From Saccharospirillum sp. (GTDB lineage: Bacteria; Pseudomonadota; Gammaproteobacteria; Pseudomonadales; Natronospirillaceae), in assembly GCA_018402545.1 (NCBI GenBank), contig JAGYIL010000001.1, positions 2,418,001 to 2,482,000 on the forward strand: a stretch of DNA of 64,000 nt. The letters are read 5' to 3'. Positions 36,912-45,832 of this stretch are shown here, one piece after another. A model generated the notes under the pieces. It was given only the letters and a program-made list of their open reading frames with translations. It had not been told where the DNA came from and ran no database searches. Positions within the stretch are counted from its first letter, which is position 1, and each line of letters opens with the position of its first letter. The translations under genes were made by a program, and so were the position numbers.

Positions 36912-37339
36912 CTATGACGAGTCAATTTGCCTCCATTGCAGATGCTTTGCCCTGATAAAGTGGCTATGGTGCAAGTACAGGAGGTCAGACATGATGCCGG
37001 ATCATGTGATCTCATGCTTGTCGATCACCCCATCGGCCAGTGCTATGCGCATAGATCGACCATAAGATCCATTTTTTCACTGACGCTCAGCTGCTCATTC
37101 AGTAACTTGCAAACTGATACAGACCATGGCTGTCCGCGTGGGCCTGCTGGGCCCGGGTAACCAGAGCCTGAATGTCATCGCGCGGTTCGCCGGTGCGTTC
37201 CATCAACTGTTTAATAATGGCCGCCTTCACGGGCGTCCGGGTGTGATCGGACATCATGATCTCTGACCATCAGCACGGTAATGGCTTCTTCCACGGTCAA
37301 TTCGGGAATAGGGTCTTCAGGAGTATCAAACCAGGCCAT
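36912..37339 (-). pseudogene. TerB-like protein gene, frameshifted
   Basis: Joining frames on the minus strand gives about 140 residues of a TerB-like (tellurite-resistance TerB/DUF533-type) helical protein. Pieces in order are MAWFDTPEDPIPELTVEEAI; TRTPVKAAIIKQLMERTGEP then QAHADSHGLYQFASY; LNEQLSVSEKMDLMVDL; RIALADGVIDKHE; and DLLYLHHSHFIRAKHLQWRQ ending at TAG 36912. The ADG-x-x-x-x-x-E and HSxFIRAKH elements are the family marks. Breaks near 37260, 37050 and 37010 are consistent with single missing bases (GG to G twice). The start is uncertain; open sequence continues above ATG 37339. Function of the family is unclear, possibly membrane-associated stress. Confidence 0.6.
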
Positions 37340-37440
37340 GATTTTGATAATATAGCGACCTCTTTCGTCTTTATTCACGTTTCTGACCGGTAGCCCCTGA
37401 CATCACATTGGAAATGCATACACTGGAGTTCAGTAAGCCG

Positions 37441-37864
37441 ATGAATCTGACCACACCTGCTTTACTGTTTCCGGCCATTTCCGCTGTTACTGGCCTCCAC
37501 ACCAATCGTTTTCTGGTCATCGCCCAGCTGATTCGATCCTCATTAAGCAAAATGCGGAACACCCGGACCGGGATTTGCGCGAACAATCCGCATCTGAAAG
37601 TCCGTATTATCGCCATTCGGCGCAGTGCAGGTGCTGGGCATTATCGCCTTTATCTTTGTGTACTATCGATGCTGTTGCTGTTCTTGCAGTTACCTGGCCC
37701 CGGCACCCGTGCTGTTCGCCGCCTCACTGGTGTTGCTGGTGGCGTCACTGGGCTTCAGCCTGTACGAGGTACAGATCAGTGGCCAGGCACTGCAGCTGCA
37801 GTTAAAAGGCCTGCAGGACCCTGCTGCTACGACGCAGCCGGGTCCGTCAGCAAATTCTCCATAA
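37441..37864 (+). pseudogene. DUF2721 membrane protein gene, frameshifted
   Basis: Starts MNLTTPALLFPAIS, which is the family start of DUF2721. It continues TNRFLVIAQLIRS, then changes frame at least twice to VQVLGIIAFIFVYY and APVLFAASLVLLVASLGFSL-YEVQISGQALQLQLKGL. Two or three hydrophobic helices and the YEVQIS.ALQL.L end match the family. Function is unknown. The frame shown runs 38 bases into the end of the convergent dapE gene; the true stop may differ once frame errors are fixed. Confidence 0.7.
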
Positions 37865-38972
37865 TTGCCAGGTACAATTCAGTCAGAGTATCCAGATCGG
37901 CAATGGATACGCACTCGTTCACCTTATGGATGGTCGCGTTGACCGGGCCAAGCTCCACAACCTGGGCACCGGTCGGGGCGATAAAACGCCCATCCGAGGT
38001 GCCACCAGCGGTCGACAACTCGGTGGCAAACCCCTGCACCTGTTCTACAGCTGCGGTTGCAGCTTGAACCAAAGCACCGCGATCGGTCAGGAAGGGGTGC
38101 CCTTTTACTTCAAACCGCAGGTCATAGTCGAACCCCTGCTGATCGAGCAGTGCCCGGGTACGTTGTTGCAATTGCTCGACTGTGACTTCAGTACTGAACC
38201 GGAAACTGAACATGATCTCAGCATCACCCGGAATCACATTGGTGGCTCCGGTACCGGACCTGATGTTCGAAATCTGAAAGCTGGTCGCCGGAAAATAGTC
38301 ATTGCCCTGGTCCCAGACTTCGGTGCTCAGCGCGGCAATCGCCGGTGCCACCAAATGCACCGGATTCTTGGCCAGGTGCGGGTAAGCCACGTGCCCCTGA
38401 ACACCCTTCACCGTCAAATACCCCAGCATGGAACCACGCCGGCCGTTTTTGATGGTATCGCCCACCACAGCAGTGCTGGACGGCTCACCAACCACTGCCC
38501 AGTCGATCTGCTCTCCCCGTTCGGTCAGGGTTTCGACAACCCGGACGGTACCGTTATAGGCATCGCCCTCTTCATCCGAGGTGATCAGAAACGCCAGCCG
38601 ACCCTGATGCGCCGGATGACGTGTTGCAAACCGCTCGGCGGCGACGACCATGGCAGCCAGGCTGCCTTTCATGTCGGCCGCACCACGACCGTACAGCATG
38701 CCATCCTGCTCCGTCGGTTCAAACGGCGGAAATGTCCATTTAGACGCCTCGCCGGTCGGTACAACATCCGTGTGGCCTGCAAACACCAGTAAAGGCTGGC
38801 CGTCACCATGAACCGACCACAGGTTATCGACGTCTTCGAAGCGCATTGACTCGTTCGTGAACCCAACGGCCGCCAGTCGCTCGGCCATTAAAGCCTGACA
38901 CCCCTTGTCGTCGGGGGTTACTGAGGCGCGTGAAATCAGTTCTTTTGCCAGAGCGAGTGTTGCAGAGGACAT
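37827..38972 (-). CDS. dapE: Succinyl-diaminopimelate desuccinylase
   Basis: A 381-residue M20-family di-zinc amidohydrolase producing LL-diaminopimelate for lysine and peptidoglycan. Zinc and catalytic residues are in [11 protein letters not shown] (near 68), [11 protein letters not shown] (near 100) and [12 protein letters not shown] (catalytic Glu near 135). The dimerisation domain lies around 180-295 and a final His is in [12 protein letters not shown]. Full length, so this end of the window is not affected by the frame damage next door. Confidence 0.97.
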   Translation of the reverse strand: MSSATLALAKELISRASVTPDDKGCQALMAERLAAVGFTNESMRFEDVDNLWSVHGDGQPLLVFAGHTDVVPTGEASKWTFPPFEPTEQDGMLYGRGAADMKGSLAAMVVAAERFATRHPAHQGRLAFLITSDEEGDAYNGTVRVVETLTERGEQIDWAVVGEPSSTAVVGDTIKNGRRGSMLGYLTVKGVQGHVAYPHLAKNPVHLVAPAIAALSTEVWDQGNDYFPATSFQISNIRSGTGATNVIPGDAEIMFSFRFSTEVTVEQLQQRTRALLDQQGFDYDLRFEVKGHPFLTDRGALVQAATAAVEQVQGFATELSTAGGTSDGRFIAPTGAQVVELGPVNATIHKVNECVSIADLDTLTELYLAIMENLLTDPAAS

Positions 38973-39145
38973 AGACGGCCTTTTTACGAATAGAATGATG
39001 GCGCGTATGATACGGGTAAATGACCCGGCCGTTAACCGGCCCGTTCAACCCTGGAGTACCGTACTCAGCTATGACAGCTCCACCTTCCCGGCGAACCCGA
39101 TGCTATCATTGGCTGAAAGCCCGAACCCCCGAGCCTGAGGTCGCA

Positions 39146-39376
39146 TTGAAACGCTTTACCACAGGTGGCTTTGTGTTTTGTGCCGGCCTTATGGTGATTT
39201 TATTGGCAGACGCCCTGCTCGCGCCCAGTCTGCAGCAGGAACTTACAACGCTGCTGGGCCTGTTGCTAATGGGGCTGGGTTCCTTTTTCGCGCTGATGGG
39301 GTATCTGGCCATCAGCCTGTTACGCATACTTCTGTTCTTACTGGAGCCTTCGCATGACCGAAGCGACCGACATTGA
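39146..39376 (+). CDS. Small two-helix membrane protein, unknown
   Basis: About 76 residues from TTG 39146, supported by GAGG six bases upstream; the longer frame from 39020 has a proline-rich, implausible N-terminus. Two hydrophobic helices (FVFCAGLMVILLADALLA; LLGLLLMGLGSFFALMGYLA) and a short charged tail EPSHDRSDRH. No family recognised. Its end overlaps the next gene by 23 bases, so the pair is probably translated together. Confidence 0.65.
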   Translation: MKRFTTGGFVFCAGLMVILLADALLAPSLQQELTTLLGLLLMGLGSFFALMGYLAISLLRILLFLLEPSHDRSDRH

Positions 39377-39752
39377 AATATACATTGCCAGCACCTCCGC
39401 CGACACTCTGAGAAGCTGGCTTGCAGATCAACTGGATGAGGTGCAACCTGCCAAACGCCAGCCAGGAATGCCCAAGAATGCGGTAGCGATGACCGGCTAC
39501 TGGCACGGCCAATCATTTTCTATTCTGGTGCTCGAACGGGTGGTTGGTCGGTTCACCAGCCTGTGGTTAAACAGCAGTGACCTTCCCTGGTCTGACGATG
39601 CAGCCTGTGCACGCGCCGCCAGTGAACATTTCAATCAGGAAACCCGTATTGCCGCAGGCGGCTGGACTGAATCTGACGATCCCGATGCCTGGGTACAGAT
39701 CATGCCGGATGGCACAGAAACCGCCATCAACTGGAAAACCGGCCAGGCATAA
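39354..39752 (+). CDS. Conserved-looking hypothetical protein
   Basis: A 132-residue soluble, acidic protein beginning MTEATDIEIYIASTSADTLR. It contains W-rich segments (YWHGQSFSILVLERVVGRF, LPWSDDAACARAASEHF, DAWVQIMPDG). No family is recognised with confidence. The ATG lies within the end of the upstream membrane-protein gene, and a strong terminator follows at once, so these two genes form a compact transcription unit. Confidence 0.75.
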   Translation: MTEATDIEIYIASTSADTLRSWLADQLDEVQPAKRQPGMPKNAVAMTGYWHGQSFSILVLERVVGRFTSLWLNSSDLPWSDDAACARAASEHFNQETRIAAGGWTESDDPDAWVQIMPDGTETAINWKTGQA

Positions 39753-39754
39753 AA

Positions 39755-39797
39755 CAGGCACAAAAAAGGCGGGTTGAACCCGCCTTTTTTGTGCCTG
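39755..39797 (+). terminator. Long bidirectional terminator between convergent genes
   Basis: A near-perfect stem CAGGCACAAAAAAGGCGGGT against ACCCGCCTTTTTTGTGCCTG with a short loop. It can act for the plus-strand hypothetical pair and for the minus-strand cold-shock gene. Confidence 0.92.
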
Positions 39798-39808
39798 AAT
39801 GCCGCGAT

Positions 39809-40270
39809 TTATCGTTGTCGAACCACGGTAACATCTTCAGCCTGCAAGCCTTTTGTACTCTCGACCACACCAAATTTCACACGCTGCCCTTCCTGCAGTG
39901 AACGGTGACCACGTCCGCGAATGGACCTGAAATGCACAAAGACATCTTCCTGGTTATCCCGGGTAATAAAACCAAACCCCTTGCTCACATTAAACCACTT
40001 GACGATGCCTTCTTCGCGATCATCTTTTTCGGCTTGTCCCAACAGCGGCTGAGCCATATATTGCGCCAGAATGGCCAGCACACACACCACAATCAACACC
40101 GCTGCAAACGCCGACCATTCTGCCCCACTGACCTGACTGTCGGTCAGTTCGGCCAGGGTCATGTCGCCACCGACACCAGACAGAACCAGGGCGGCGGCCA
40201 GAATCACCGGTGCCGGAAGGGCTACCAGCAGCGCCACGCCGGCACGAATCAAAAATATTCTTGCGTTCAT
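39809..40270 (-). CDS. Membrane-anchored cold-shock-domain protein
   Basis: A 153-residue protein with an unusual layout. Two hydrophobic helices come first (about 8-30 and 55-75: LVALPAPVILAAALVLSGV; FAAVLIVVCVLAILAQYM). A complete cold-shock domain follows from about 85: GIVKWFNVSKGFGFI with the RNP1 motif, then VFVHF (RNP2) and VKFGVVESTKGLQAEDV. The CSD should face the cytoplasm and bind single-stranded nucleic acid at the membrane. Most CSD proteins are soluble, and CSD-DUF1294 fusions have the opposite order. ATG 40270 is used; GTG three codons earlier is possible. Confidence 0.85.
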   Translation of the reverse strand: MNARIFLIRAGVALLVALPAPVILAAALVLSGVGGDMTLAELTDSQVSGAEWSAFAAVLIVVCVLAILAQYMAQPLLGQAEKDDREEGIVKWFNVSKGFGFITRDNQEDVFVHFRSIRGRGHRSLQEGQRVKFGVVESTKGLQAEDVTVVRQR

Positions 40271-40543
40271 AATTACCACTCAACTGTTCGAATTGTTGTC
40301 ATTTTTACGCTCAATCCCTGGATACGCTGTTATTATAAGTAGACTGTTGCTGTAAGTAGATTACTTCTATCAACACCTGGCACCAAACTGATGGCAATGG
40401 CTACCCAGGCAGGTTCCACTGCAAAACCGCCGTGACTGAGCTTCCTGCTCGATACCCCGGGTACCAAAATGCCCGTGATCTGTCACCGCAAAGCCCGTCA
40501 TAATGCCAAAAATCACGCCAAAAACCAGCCCCGGACCACGATT

Positions 40544-40750
40544 ATGAACCAGCAAGACCGCCTGACAGACCTGGAAATACGTTTAACTCACCAGGACGAC
40601 ACTATCGACCAGTTGAACCAGGTCATCGCCGATCAGCAACAACGACTGACCCGCCTTGAGCTCGCCCTGCAACGCCTTGCTGCGGAACATCAGGATCTCA
40701 AAGACGGCCTGTCACCCGATATTGTCGACCAGCCACCGCCACATTACTGA
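40544..40750 (+). CDS. slyX: SlyX family protein
   Basis: A 68-residue coiled-coil protein (LTDLEIRLTHQDDTIDQLNQ and on), ending in the proline/aromatic tail PPPHY typical of SlyX. Function unknown. ATG 40544 is the family start (MNQQDRLTDLE); the frame is open 25 codons upstream with no SlyX similarity. The 273 bases between it and the cold-shock gene show no gene I can support. Confidence 0.9.
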   Translation: MNQQDRLTDLEIRLTHQDDTIDQLNQVIADQQQRLTRLELALQRLAAEHQDLKDGLSPDIVDQPPPHY

Positions 40751-40835
40751 GTGCCGGATTACCGGGCGGTTCTGCGTTTTTGTCTGGGTTGAGGTAAACT
40801 AGCGCCATTACATTCTGGCAGGCAGGTGCCCCCCT

Positions 40836-43304
40836 ATGCGTTCGTTGCTCGATATGATCAGTCGCTGTGTTCAAAGCGTCTTGTTTTTATGGGTCAGAAC
40901 CGACAACAAACCCGCCAGGGTGGACTTGAATGCCCTCACCCAGGCCACGCCAGTAGTTTATGTGCTGGAACAACAATCCACCGCCGATGCCATGGTGCTC
41001 GACCATCAGTGCCGCAAGCTGGGGTTACCCGATCTGTCGCGACGCCTGGGATTACCGGGCCTTGAAGGCAGCCGACCGTTGATCAGCATTCATGCGCGGC
41101 GTTCTGTGCTGAGGCGTCATCGCAGCGGTGTCGCACCGCTCATTCAGCCCATGCTGAATTACCTGACTGAAAACCCCGACGAAGATATTTTGTTGGTGCC
41201 GGTTGCTCTGTTCTGGGGCCGCGGCGCACGCAAAAGCAATAACCTGCTAAAGGTGCTGCTCAGCTCAAACTGGAGTCTGGCCGGCCGCCTCAAGAAGTTG
41301 TTTACGGTGCTGATTAACGGCCGCAACACCTATTTTGAAATCAATGAACCGGTGTCATTACGCCAACTGGTTAACGACGAACCGGATACCGATATTGCCA
41401 GCCGCAAGGTCGCCCGTGTGTTACGCGTGCATTTCCGCCGCGTCCGTACTGCGGTCATCGGGCCAGACCTGTCTCACAAACGCGTACTGGTCAGCCACCT
41501 GTTGCATACGGCTCCGGTTCGAAAAGCCATCGAAAACCATGCTGCGGCCAAGGGCATCAGCCGTGAAAAAGCCGAACGACTGGCTCAGAAGCACGCCAAT
41601 ACCATCGCGGCTGATGTGTCCTACAACGTTATCCGTTTTCTCGATGTCATTCTGACCTGGCTGTGGAACAAGATTTTCAACGGCGTACAGGTCAATGGCC
41701 TTGAGCCGGTAAAGAAGCTGGCTGAAGACCATGAAATCGTCTACGTGCCCTGTCACCGAAGCCATCTCGACTATTTATTGCTGAGTTACACCCTTTATTA
41801 CCAGGGGCTGAACGTGCCTCACATCGCGGCCGGTGAAAACCTGAACATGCCGGTTGTTGGCGCCTTGCTGCGCCGTGGCGGGGCCTTCTTCATTCGCCGC
41901 AAATTCGGTGGCGACAAACTCTATACCGCCGTTTTCAACGAATACATGCACTCGGTGTTCTCCCGGGGCTATCCGGTAGAGTATTTTGTGGAAGGCGGCC
42001 GCTCACGCACCGGCCGGATGCGTTCTCCGGCGACGGGAACACTGGCCATGACCGTACGCAGCCATTTGCGGGATCACAGCAGGCCCATCGTTTTCATTCC
42101 GATATACATCGGCTATGAGAAAGTCTTCGAATCTCGCTCTTATCTTGGCGAATTACAGGGTCAGGAAAAGAAAAAAGAGAACCTGTTTGATCTGGTCAAA
42201 TCAGTGCGTCGTCTGAAAAACTACGGGCAGGTTTTCCTGAACATAGGTGAGCCACTGCACTTGAACACCATACTCTCCACGCTTCAGCCTGGCTGGGATC
42301 AACACAGCTACGGACCGGACGATCGGCCCAGCTGGATGGTGCCCTTTGTCGACGAACTGTCGCGCACGGTGGTTACCCGCATCAATTCAGCCGCCGCTCT
42401 GAACCCGATCAATCTGGTCGCCCTGACTCTGCTGGCCACGCCACGCCAGGCCATGGATGGAGAATTGTTGCAGCAACAATTAACTCTGTTAACGGAACTG
42501 CAGCAACATCTGCCATACGATACACACATCACCTGGCCAGAAGGCGATGCCAAACAGTGGATCGACTATACCGAGCAAATGGGCATGTTGCGGCGTATCC
42601 CCCAGAAGCTAGGTGACCTTTTTGGCCTGGACAGCCAGAACGCGGTACTGATGTCCTATTACCGCAACAACGTCCAGCACCTCTATGCCATTCCGGCACT
42701 GGTCGCTGCCTTGCTCGGACAGGGCCAGGGCATCAGCCTCGACAAGCTCAGAGAGCGAGTCGGCCTGATTTATCCCTATTTGCAAAGCGAACTGTTCCTC
42801 GCCCCCAGCGTCGAGGAAGCCCAGCACCAGGTGCCAGTCTGGATCGACTTTTTTCATCAGGCCGGTCTGATACATCGCCAGGAAGATCGCTGGTTTGCCT
42901 CCCTGATGGGTACCGCCAGCCGGCTGAAACTCGAATTGCTGGCGGCCATTATGGTGCCGACTCTGGAGCGCTACCTGCTAACGTTGGCCGTGCTGATTCG
43001 CGCCGGTTCGGGCCAGGCAACCAGTACCGAAGTGGAAAATCAGTCACAACAGATGGCACAGCGTCTGTCAGTGCTCAATGGCTTGAATGCTCCAGAGTTT
43101 TTTGACAAGGCCCTGTTCAAGAATTTCCTGCAGACCCTGAAAACCCGACAGGCAATCACGGTCAATGATCAGCATTGTCTGGAATTCGACGACCGCATCC
43201 TGAACATTGTACTGGCCTCTGATAGTGTAGTGCCTGCTCAGGTGCTGTACTCAATCATGCAGGTGACCGGGCTGCGCGAAGGCGACGAGGAACGCAGCCA
43301 TTAA
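40836..43304 (+). CDS. plsB: Glycerol-3-phosphate acyltransferase PlsB
   Basis: An 822-residue inner-membrane enzyme making 1-acyl-glycerol-3-phosphate, the first phospholipid step. The four acyltransferase blocks are clear: block I VPCHRSHLDYLLLS (near 307, catalytic H-x4-D), block II GGAFFIRRKF, block III VEYFVEGGRSRTGR, block IV VFIPIYIGYE. Length is typical of the gammaproteobacterial PlsB. It overlaps the end of convergent rsmJ by four bases. Confidence 0.97.
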   Translation: MRSLLDMISRCVQSVLFLWVRTDNKPARVDLNALTQATPVVYVLEQQSTADAMVLDHQCRKLGLPDLSRRLGLPGLEGSRPLISIHARRSVLRRHRSGVAPLIQPMLNYLTENPDEDILLVPVALFWGRGARKSNNLLKVLLSSNWSLAGRLKKLFTVLINGRNTYFEINEPVSLRQLVNDEPDTDIASRKVARVLRVHFRRVRTAVIGPDLSHKRVLVSHLLHTAPVRKAIENHAAAKGISREKAERLAQKHANTIAADVSYNVIRFLDVILTWLWNKIFNGVQVNGLEPVKKLAEDHEIVYVPCHRSHLDYLLLSYTLYYQGLNVPHIAAGENLNMPVVGALLRRGGAFFIRRKFGGDKLYTAVFNEYMHSVFSRGYPVEYFVEGGRSRTGRMRSPATGTLAMTVRSHLRDHSRPIVFIPIYIGYEKVFESRSYLGELQGQEKKKENLFDLVKSVRRLKNYGQVFLNIGEPLHLNTILSTLQPGWDQHSYGPDDRPSWMVPFVDELSRTVVTRINSAAALNPINLVALTLLATPRQAMDGELLQQQLTLLTELQQHLPYDTHITWPEGDAKQWIDYTEQMGMLRRIPQKLGDLFGLDSQNAVLMSYYRNNVQHLYAIPALVAALLGQGQGISLDKLRERVGLIYPYLQSELFLAPSVEEAQHQVPVWIDFFHQAGLIHRQEDRWFASLMGTASRLKLELLAAIMVPTLERYLLTLAVLIRAGSGQATSTEVENQSQQMAQRLSVLNGLNAPEFFDKALFKNFLQTLKTRQAITVNDQHCLEFDDRILNIVLASDSVVPAQVLYSIMQVTGLREGDEERSH

Positions 43305-44092
43305 GTCGCCGGGTCGTGGCCTTGCGTCATGGACCTGAGCGGGTAGATGTCGAAGCGGCTGCTTTTCCCGGCGAGTACCATTGGGGGCGCTTTTCCAGCC
43401 AGGGGAGGCGCAATCCGCGGGCGTTTTACCACCACCCGACGCTGTGCACAGGCCAACGCGGGTGCCAGCAAGGCATCGGCATCTTCATCGGCACCCACCA
43501 GTGAATGAAACAGCGCCATGTCTTTTTTTACCGCCGCTTTGCTGCGGCGCTCGGGAAACATAGGGTCCAAATACACGACATCGGGAGATACTGCCTGCGT
43601 ATGGCCTTCCAGCGTGCCTGTATGCAGGCTCATTCGTTCAAATAGGGGGTCACCGCTGCTGCGAGCCCGTTCCAGACCGTCACTCAATAACAACCGTACA
43701 ATGGGGTGTCGCTCCATCATAATAACCGTCGCGCCCAGACTGGCGAGCACAAAGGCATCCCGACCAAGGCCCGCCGTGGCATCCAGAACCAGCAGGTCTT
43801 TGCGCTGATGCAGCCCGACAGCCCGGGCGATGGCCTGAGACCGACCCCCTCCATACTGCTGGCGATGCCGCGCTGCGCCACTGATAAAATCGACACTAAC
43901 GGGATGCTGCTTTGGTGCTTCACCGCTGGCCAAGCCCAACGCACCCTCAACTACGGTCAGATAAAGCCCGGTTGGTCGCGTCGTCACCGTTCGGCTCAGA
44001 ACGGCAAGTAGGGGTTCCGTCTGCGTGGCCGACAGCTTGCCGGACTCACCCGCTTCGATGTAAAGGTCTAACCAGGGCGTGGGTTCGGTCAT
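43301..44092 (-). CDS. rsmJ: 16S rRNA (guanine-1516-N2)-methyltransferase RsmJ
   Basis: A 263-residue SAM-dependent methyltransferase. The SAM motif is VLDATAGLGRDAFVLASLG (near 100); the acidic MMERHP segment and the catalytic-loop region YLDPMFPERRSKAAVKKDM identify RsmJ. The C-terminal VVVKRPRIAPPLAGKAP is also family-typical. Convergent with plsB. Confidence 0.95.
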   Translation of the reverse strand: MTEPTPWLDLYIEAGESGKLSATQTEPLLAVLSRTVTTRPTGLYLTVVEGALGLASGEAPKQHPVSVDFISGAARHRQQYGGGRSQAIARAVGLHQRKDLLVLDATAGLGRDAFVLASLGATVIMMERHPIVRLLLSDGLERARSSGDPLFERMSLHTGTLEGHTQAVSPDVVYLDPMFPERRSKAAVKKDMALFHSLVGADEDADALLAPALACAQRRVVVKRPRIAPPLAGKAPPMVLAGKSSRFDIYPLRSMTQGHDPAT

Positions 44093-44124
44093 GGGTTATT
44101 GGCTGTTCCGCTGCAAGTTTCCAA

Positions 44125-44934
44125 TCACAGTGAAAAATAGATAAAAAACAACACGCCGCCCAGCACAAAGCGATACAACACAAACGGGAAAAACCCGATT
44201 CGCTCAATCCACTTCAGAAAAAGCGCGATGCAGGCATAGGCACTGATAAAGGAGAGCACTGTCCCTATGAACAGCTGGTTCCAGTACACCAGATCCGGTT
44301 GCTGAATCAAACTGACGGTTTTCAGCACGCCAGCCGCAAAAATCAGCGGTATGGACAACAAAAAACTGAACCGGGCCGCGTCTTTTTTGCCATAACCGAG
44401 CGCCATGGCGGCGGTCATGGTGATACCGCTGCGCGACGTTCCCGGTATCAGCGCGATGGCCTGCGCCAATCCAATCAACAGCGTATGTTTCCAGTTCAAC
44501 TGGCCGAGGACACGCGTTTCTGCCACGCCAACATCCGACCACCACAAGGCAGCACCGAACAGACTGGTGGTGATGGCGATCACCAGAATACTGCGCAGGT
44601 GAGTCTCGATTTGGTCCTGAAACAGATAGCCAAATATCACGGCAGGAATGGTTGCCAGAATAATCCACCAGGCCAGCGTCCGTTCGCTGGCATCGTGCGG
44701 ACGTCGCGCCAGATGCAAGCTCCAGTGCAACAGCATGCGCCCTACGTCGGCCCGAAAATACCAGAGCACCGCCAGCAGGGAACCGACATGTACGGCAACA
44801 TCGAAAGCCAACCCCTGATCGGGCCAGCCCAATAACTGAGACGGCAGTATCAGATGAGCTGAGCTGGAAATGGGCAGAAATTCGGTGATTCCCTGAATCA
44901 GAGCCAGAACAATGATTTGCAGCTCAGACAACAT
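44125..44934 (-). CDS. uppP: Undecaprenyl-diphosphatase UppP (BacA)
   Basis: A 269-residue polytopic membrane enzyme that dephosphorylates undecaprenyl diphosphate for the cell-wall carrier lipid cycle and gives bacitracin resistance. The two catalytic segments are present: GITEFLPISSSAHLIL near residue 15 and GTSRSGITMTAAM near 165. About seven to eight hydrophobic helices. Single-copy in this window; rsmJ follows on the same strand. Confidence 0.96.
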   Translation of the reverse strand: MLSELQIIVLALIQGITEFLPISSSAHLILPSQLLGWPDQGLAFDVAVHVGSLLAVLWYFRADVGRMLLHWSLHLARRPHDASERTLAWWIILATIPAVIFGYLFQDQIETHLRSILVIAITTSLFGAALWWSDVGVAETRVLGQLNWKHTLLIGLAQAIALIPGTSRSGITMTAAMALGYGKKDAARFSFLLSIPLIFAAGVLKTVSLIQQPDLVYWNQLFIGTVLSFISAYACIALFLKWIERIGFFPFVLYRFVLGGVLFFIYFSL

Positions 44935-45002
44935 GAATACATCCCTAATGTGTTAAAGACCACCTCGAGCACCGAAGACGGTCGAAGATTGAATAAAACC
45001 GG

Positions 45003-45719
45003 CTACTCGCCAACTTTGGGTTTGTTGTCCCAGGTTACCTTGTCACGCAAATACACTGGCAGGGCATGTTCGGGGGCAACGCTCACACTGGGGTCCTGTT
45101 GCAGCAACATCAAAGCCAGTTCAGCGGCCCAGATCGCTTTGGGTAACATCAGGGTGGGCGCTTGTTGCGCCAGGCAAGCTACCCATGCATCGCTGAACCC
45201 ATAGTCTGTTTGCCAGCCATTACCCGCCAAATGAAAAGCCGACCGGTTTTCCGTGACTGGTGGCTCGGACAATTGGTCGGGCGACAGCAGAGATTCATCG
45301 CCCTGCAACACGGGCAAGCCTTGTTCTACCTGATAACTGGCAACATAGAGCTCGCGCATGCGCGCATCGAGCGCAACCCATATCTGGCTGGCATCGGGTT
45401 CGGCAGAGGCGGCTTCAATGGCCAGTGTCTGCAGCGTACTTACCGGAATGACGCCGCAATCGGCGCCCAGAGCAATGCCCTGAGCAATACCGGCTGCGAT
45501 ACGAATGCCGGTAAAAGAGCCGGGGCCACGCCCGTAAACAACGGCATCCAGGCTGGTTCTCGCCCAACCGGATTCGGCAAACAATTGGTCGAGTAACGGC
45601 AGTACTTGGCGTGCATGCTGCCTTGGCAGGTTCTGGTGACACTGTAAAACACGGTCTCCGTCTTTCAACGCCAGTGAACAGTAATCACCCGTGGTATCGA
45701 TGGCCAGTAATCGTGTCAT
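45003..45719 (-). CDS. tsaB: tRNA threonylcarbamoyladenosine biosynthesis protein TsaB
   Basis: A 238-residue ASKHA-fold partner of TsaD in making t6A37 on ANN-decoding tRNAs. N-terminal LLAIDTTGDYCSLAL, the interface motif YGRGPGSFTGIRIAAG and VSTLQTLA are typical. TsaB lacks the metal-binding His pair of TsaD, as here. uppP lies 68 bases downstream on the same strand. Confidence 0.96.
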   Translation of the reverse strand: MTRLLAIDTTGDYCSLALKDGDRVLQCHQNLPRQHARQVLPLLDQLFAESGWARTSLDAVVYGRGPGSFTGIRIAAGIAQGIALGADCGVIPVSTLQTLAIEAASAEPDASQIWVALDARMRELYVASYQVEQGLPVLQGDESLLSPDQLSEPPVTENRSAFHLAGNGWQTDYGFSDAWVACLAQQAPTLMLPKAIWAAELALMLLQQDPSVSVAPEHALPVYLRDKVTWDNKPKVGE

Positions 45720-45776
45720 AGGATCGAACCCTGAAAAACCGGGAGTTTAGCACAGCGAATAGCTTCGTCAGAATAC

Positions 45777-45801
45777 AAAAAAGCCACCTGGCGGTGGCTT
45801 T
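45777..45801 (-). terminator. Terminator after the AlgP-like gene
   Basis: Read on the minus strand: stem AAGCCACC/GGTGGCTT with a four-base loop followed by a T-run. Lies about 32 bases after the AlgP-like stop codon. Confidence 0.88.
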
Positions 45802-45832
45802 AGGATCTTTCTTCAGGTCTGTAAAGCGCTAC

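Noticed and set aside
40370-40555. Small minus-strand frame before slyX containing GPGLVFGVIFGIMTGFAV
   Set aside because: One membrane-helix-like stretch is visible and a second (PAWVAIAISLVPGV) appears in another frame, which could hint at a broken small membrane gene. There is no start signal or family match, so I did not call it.
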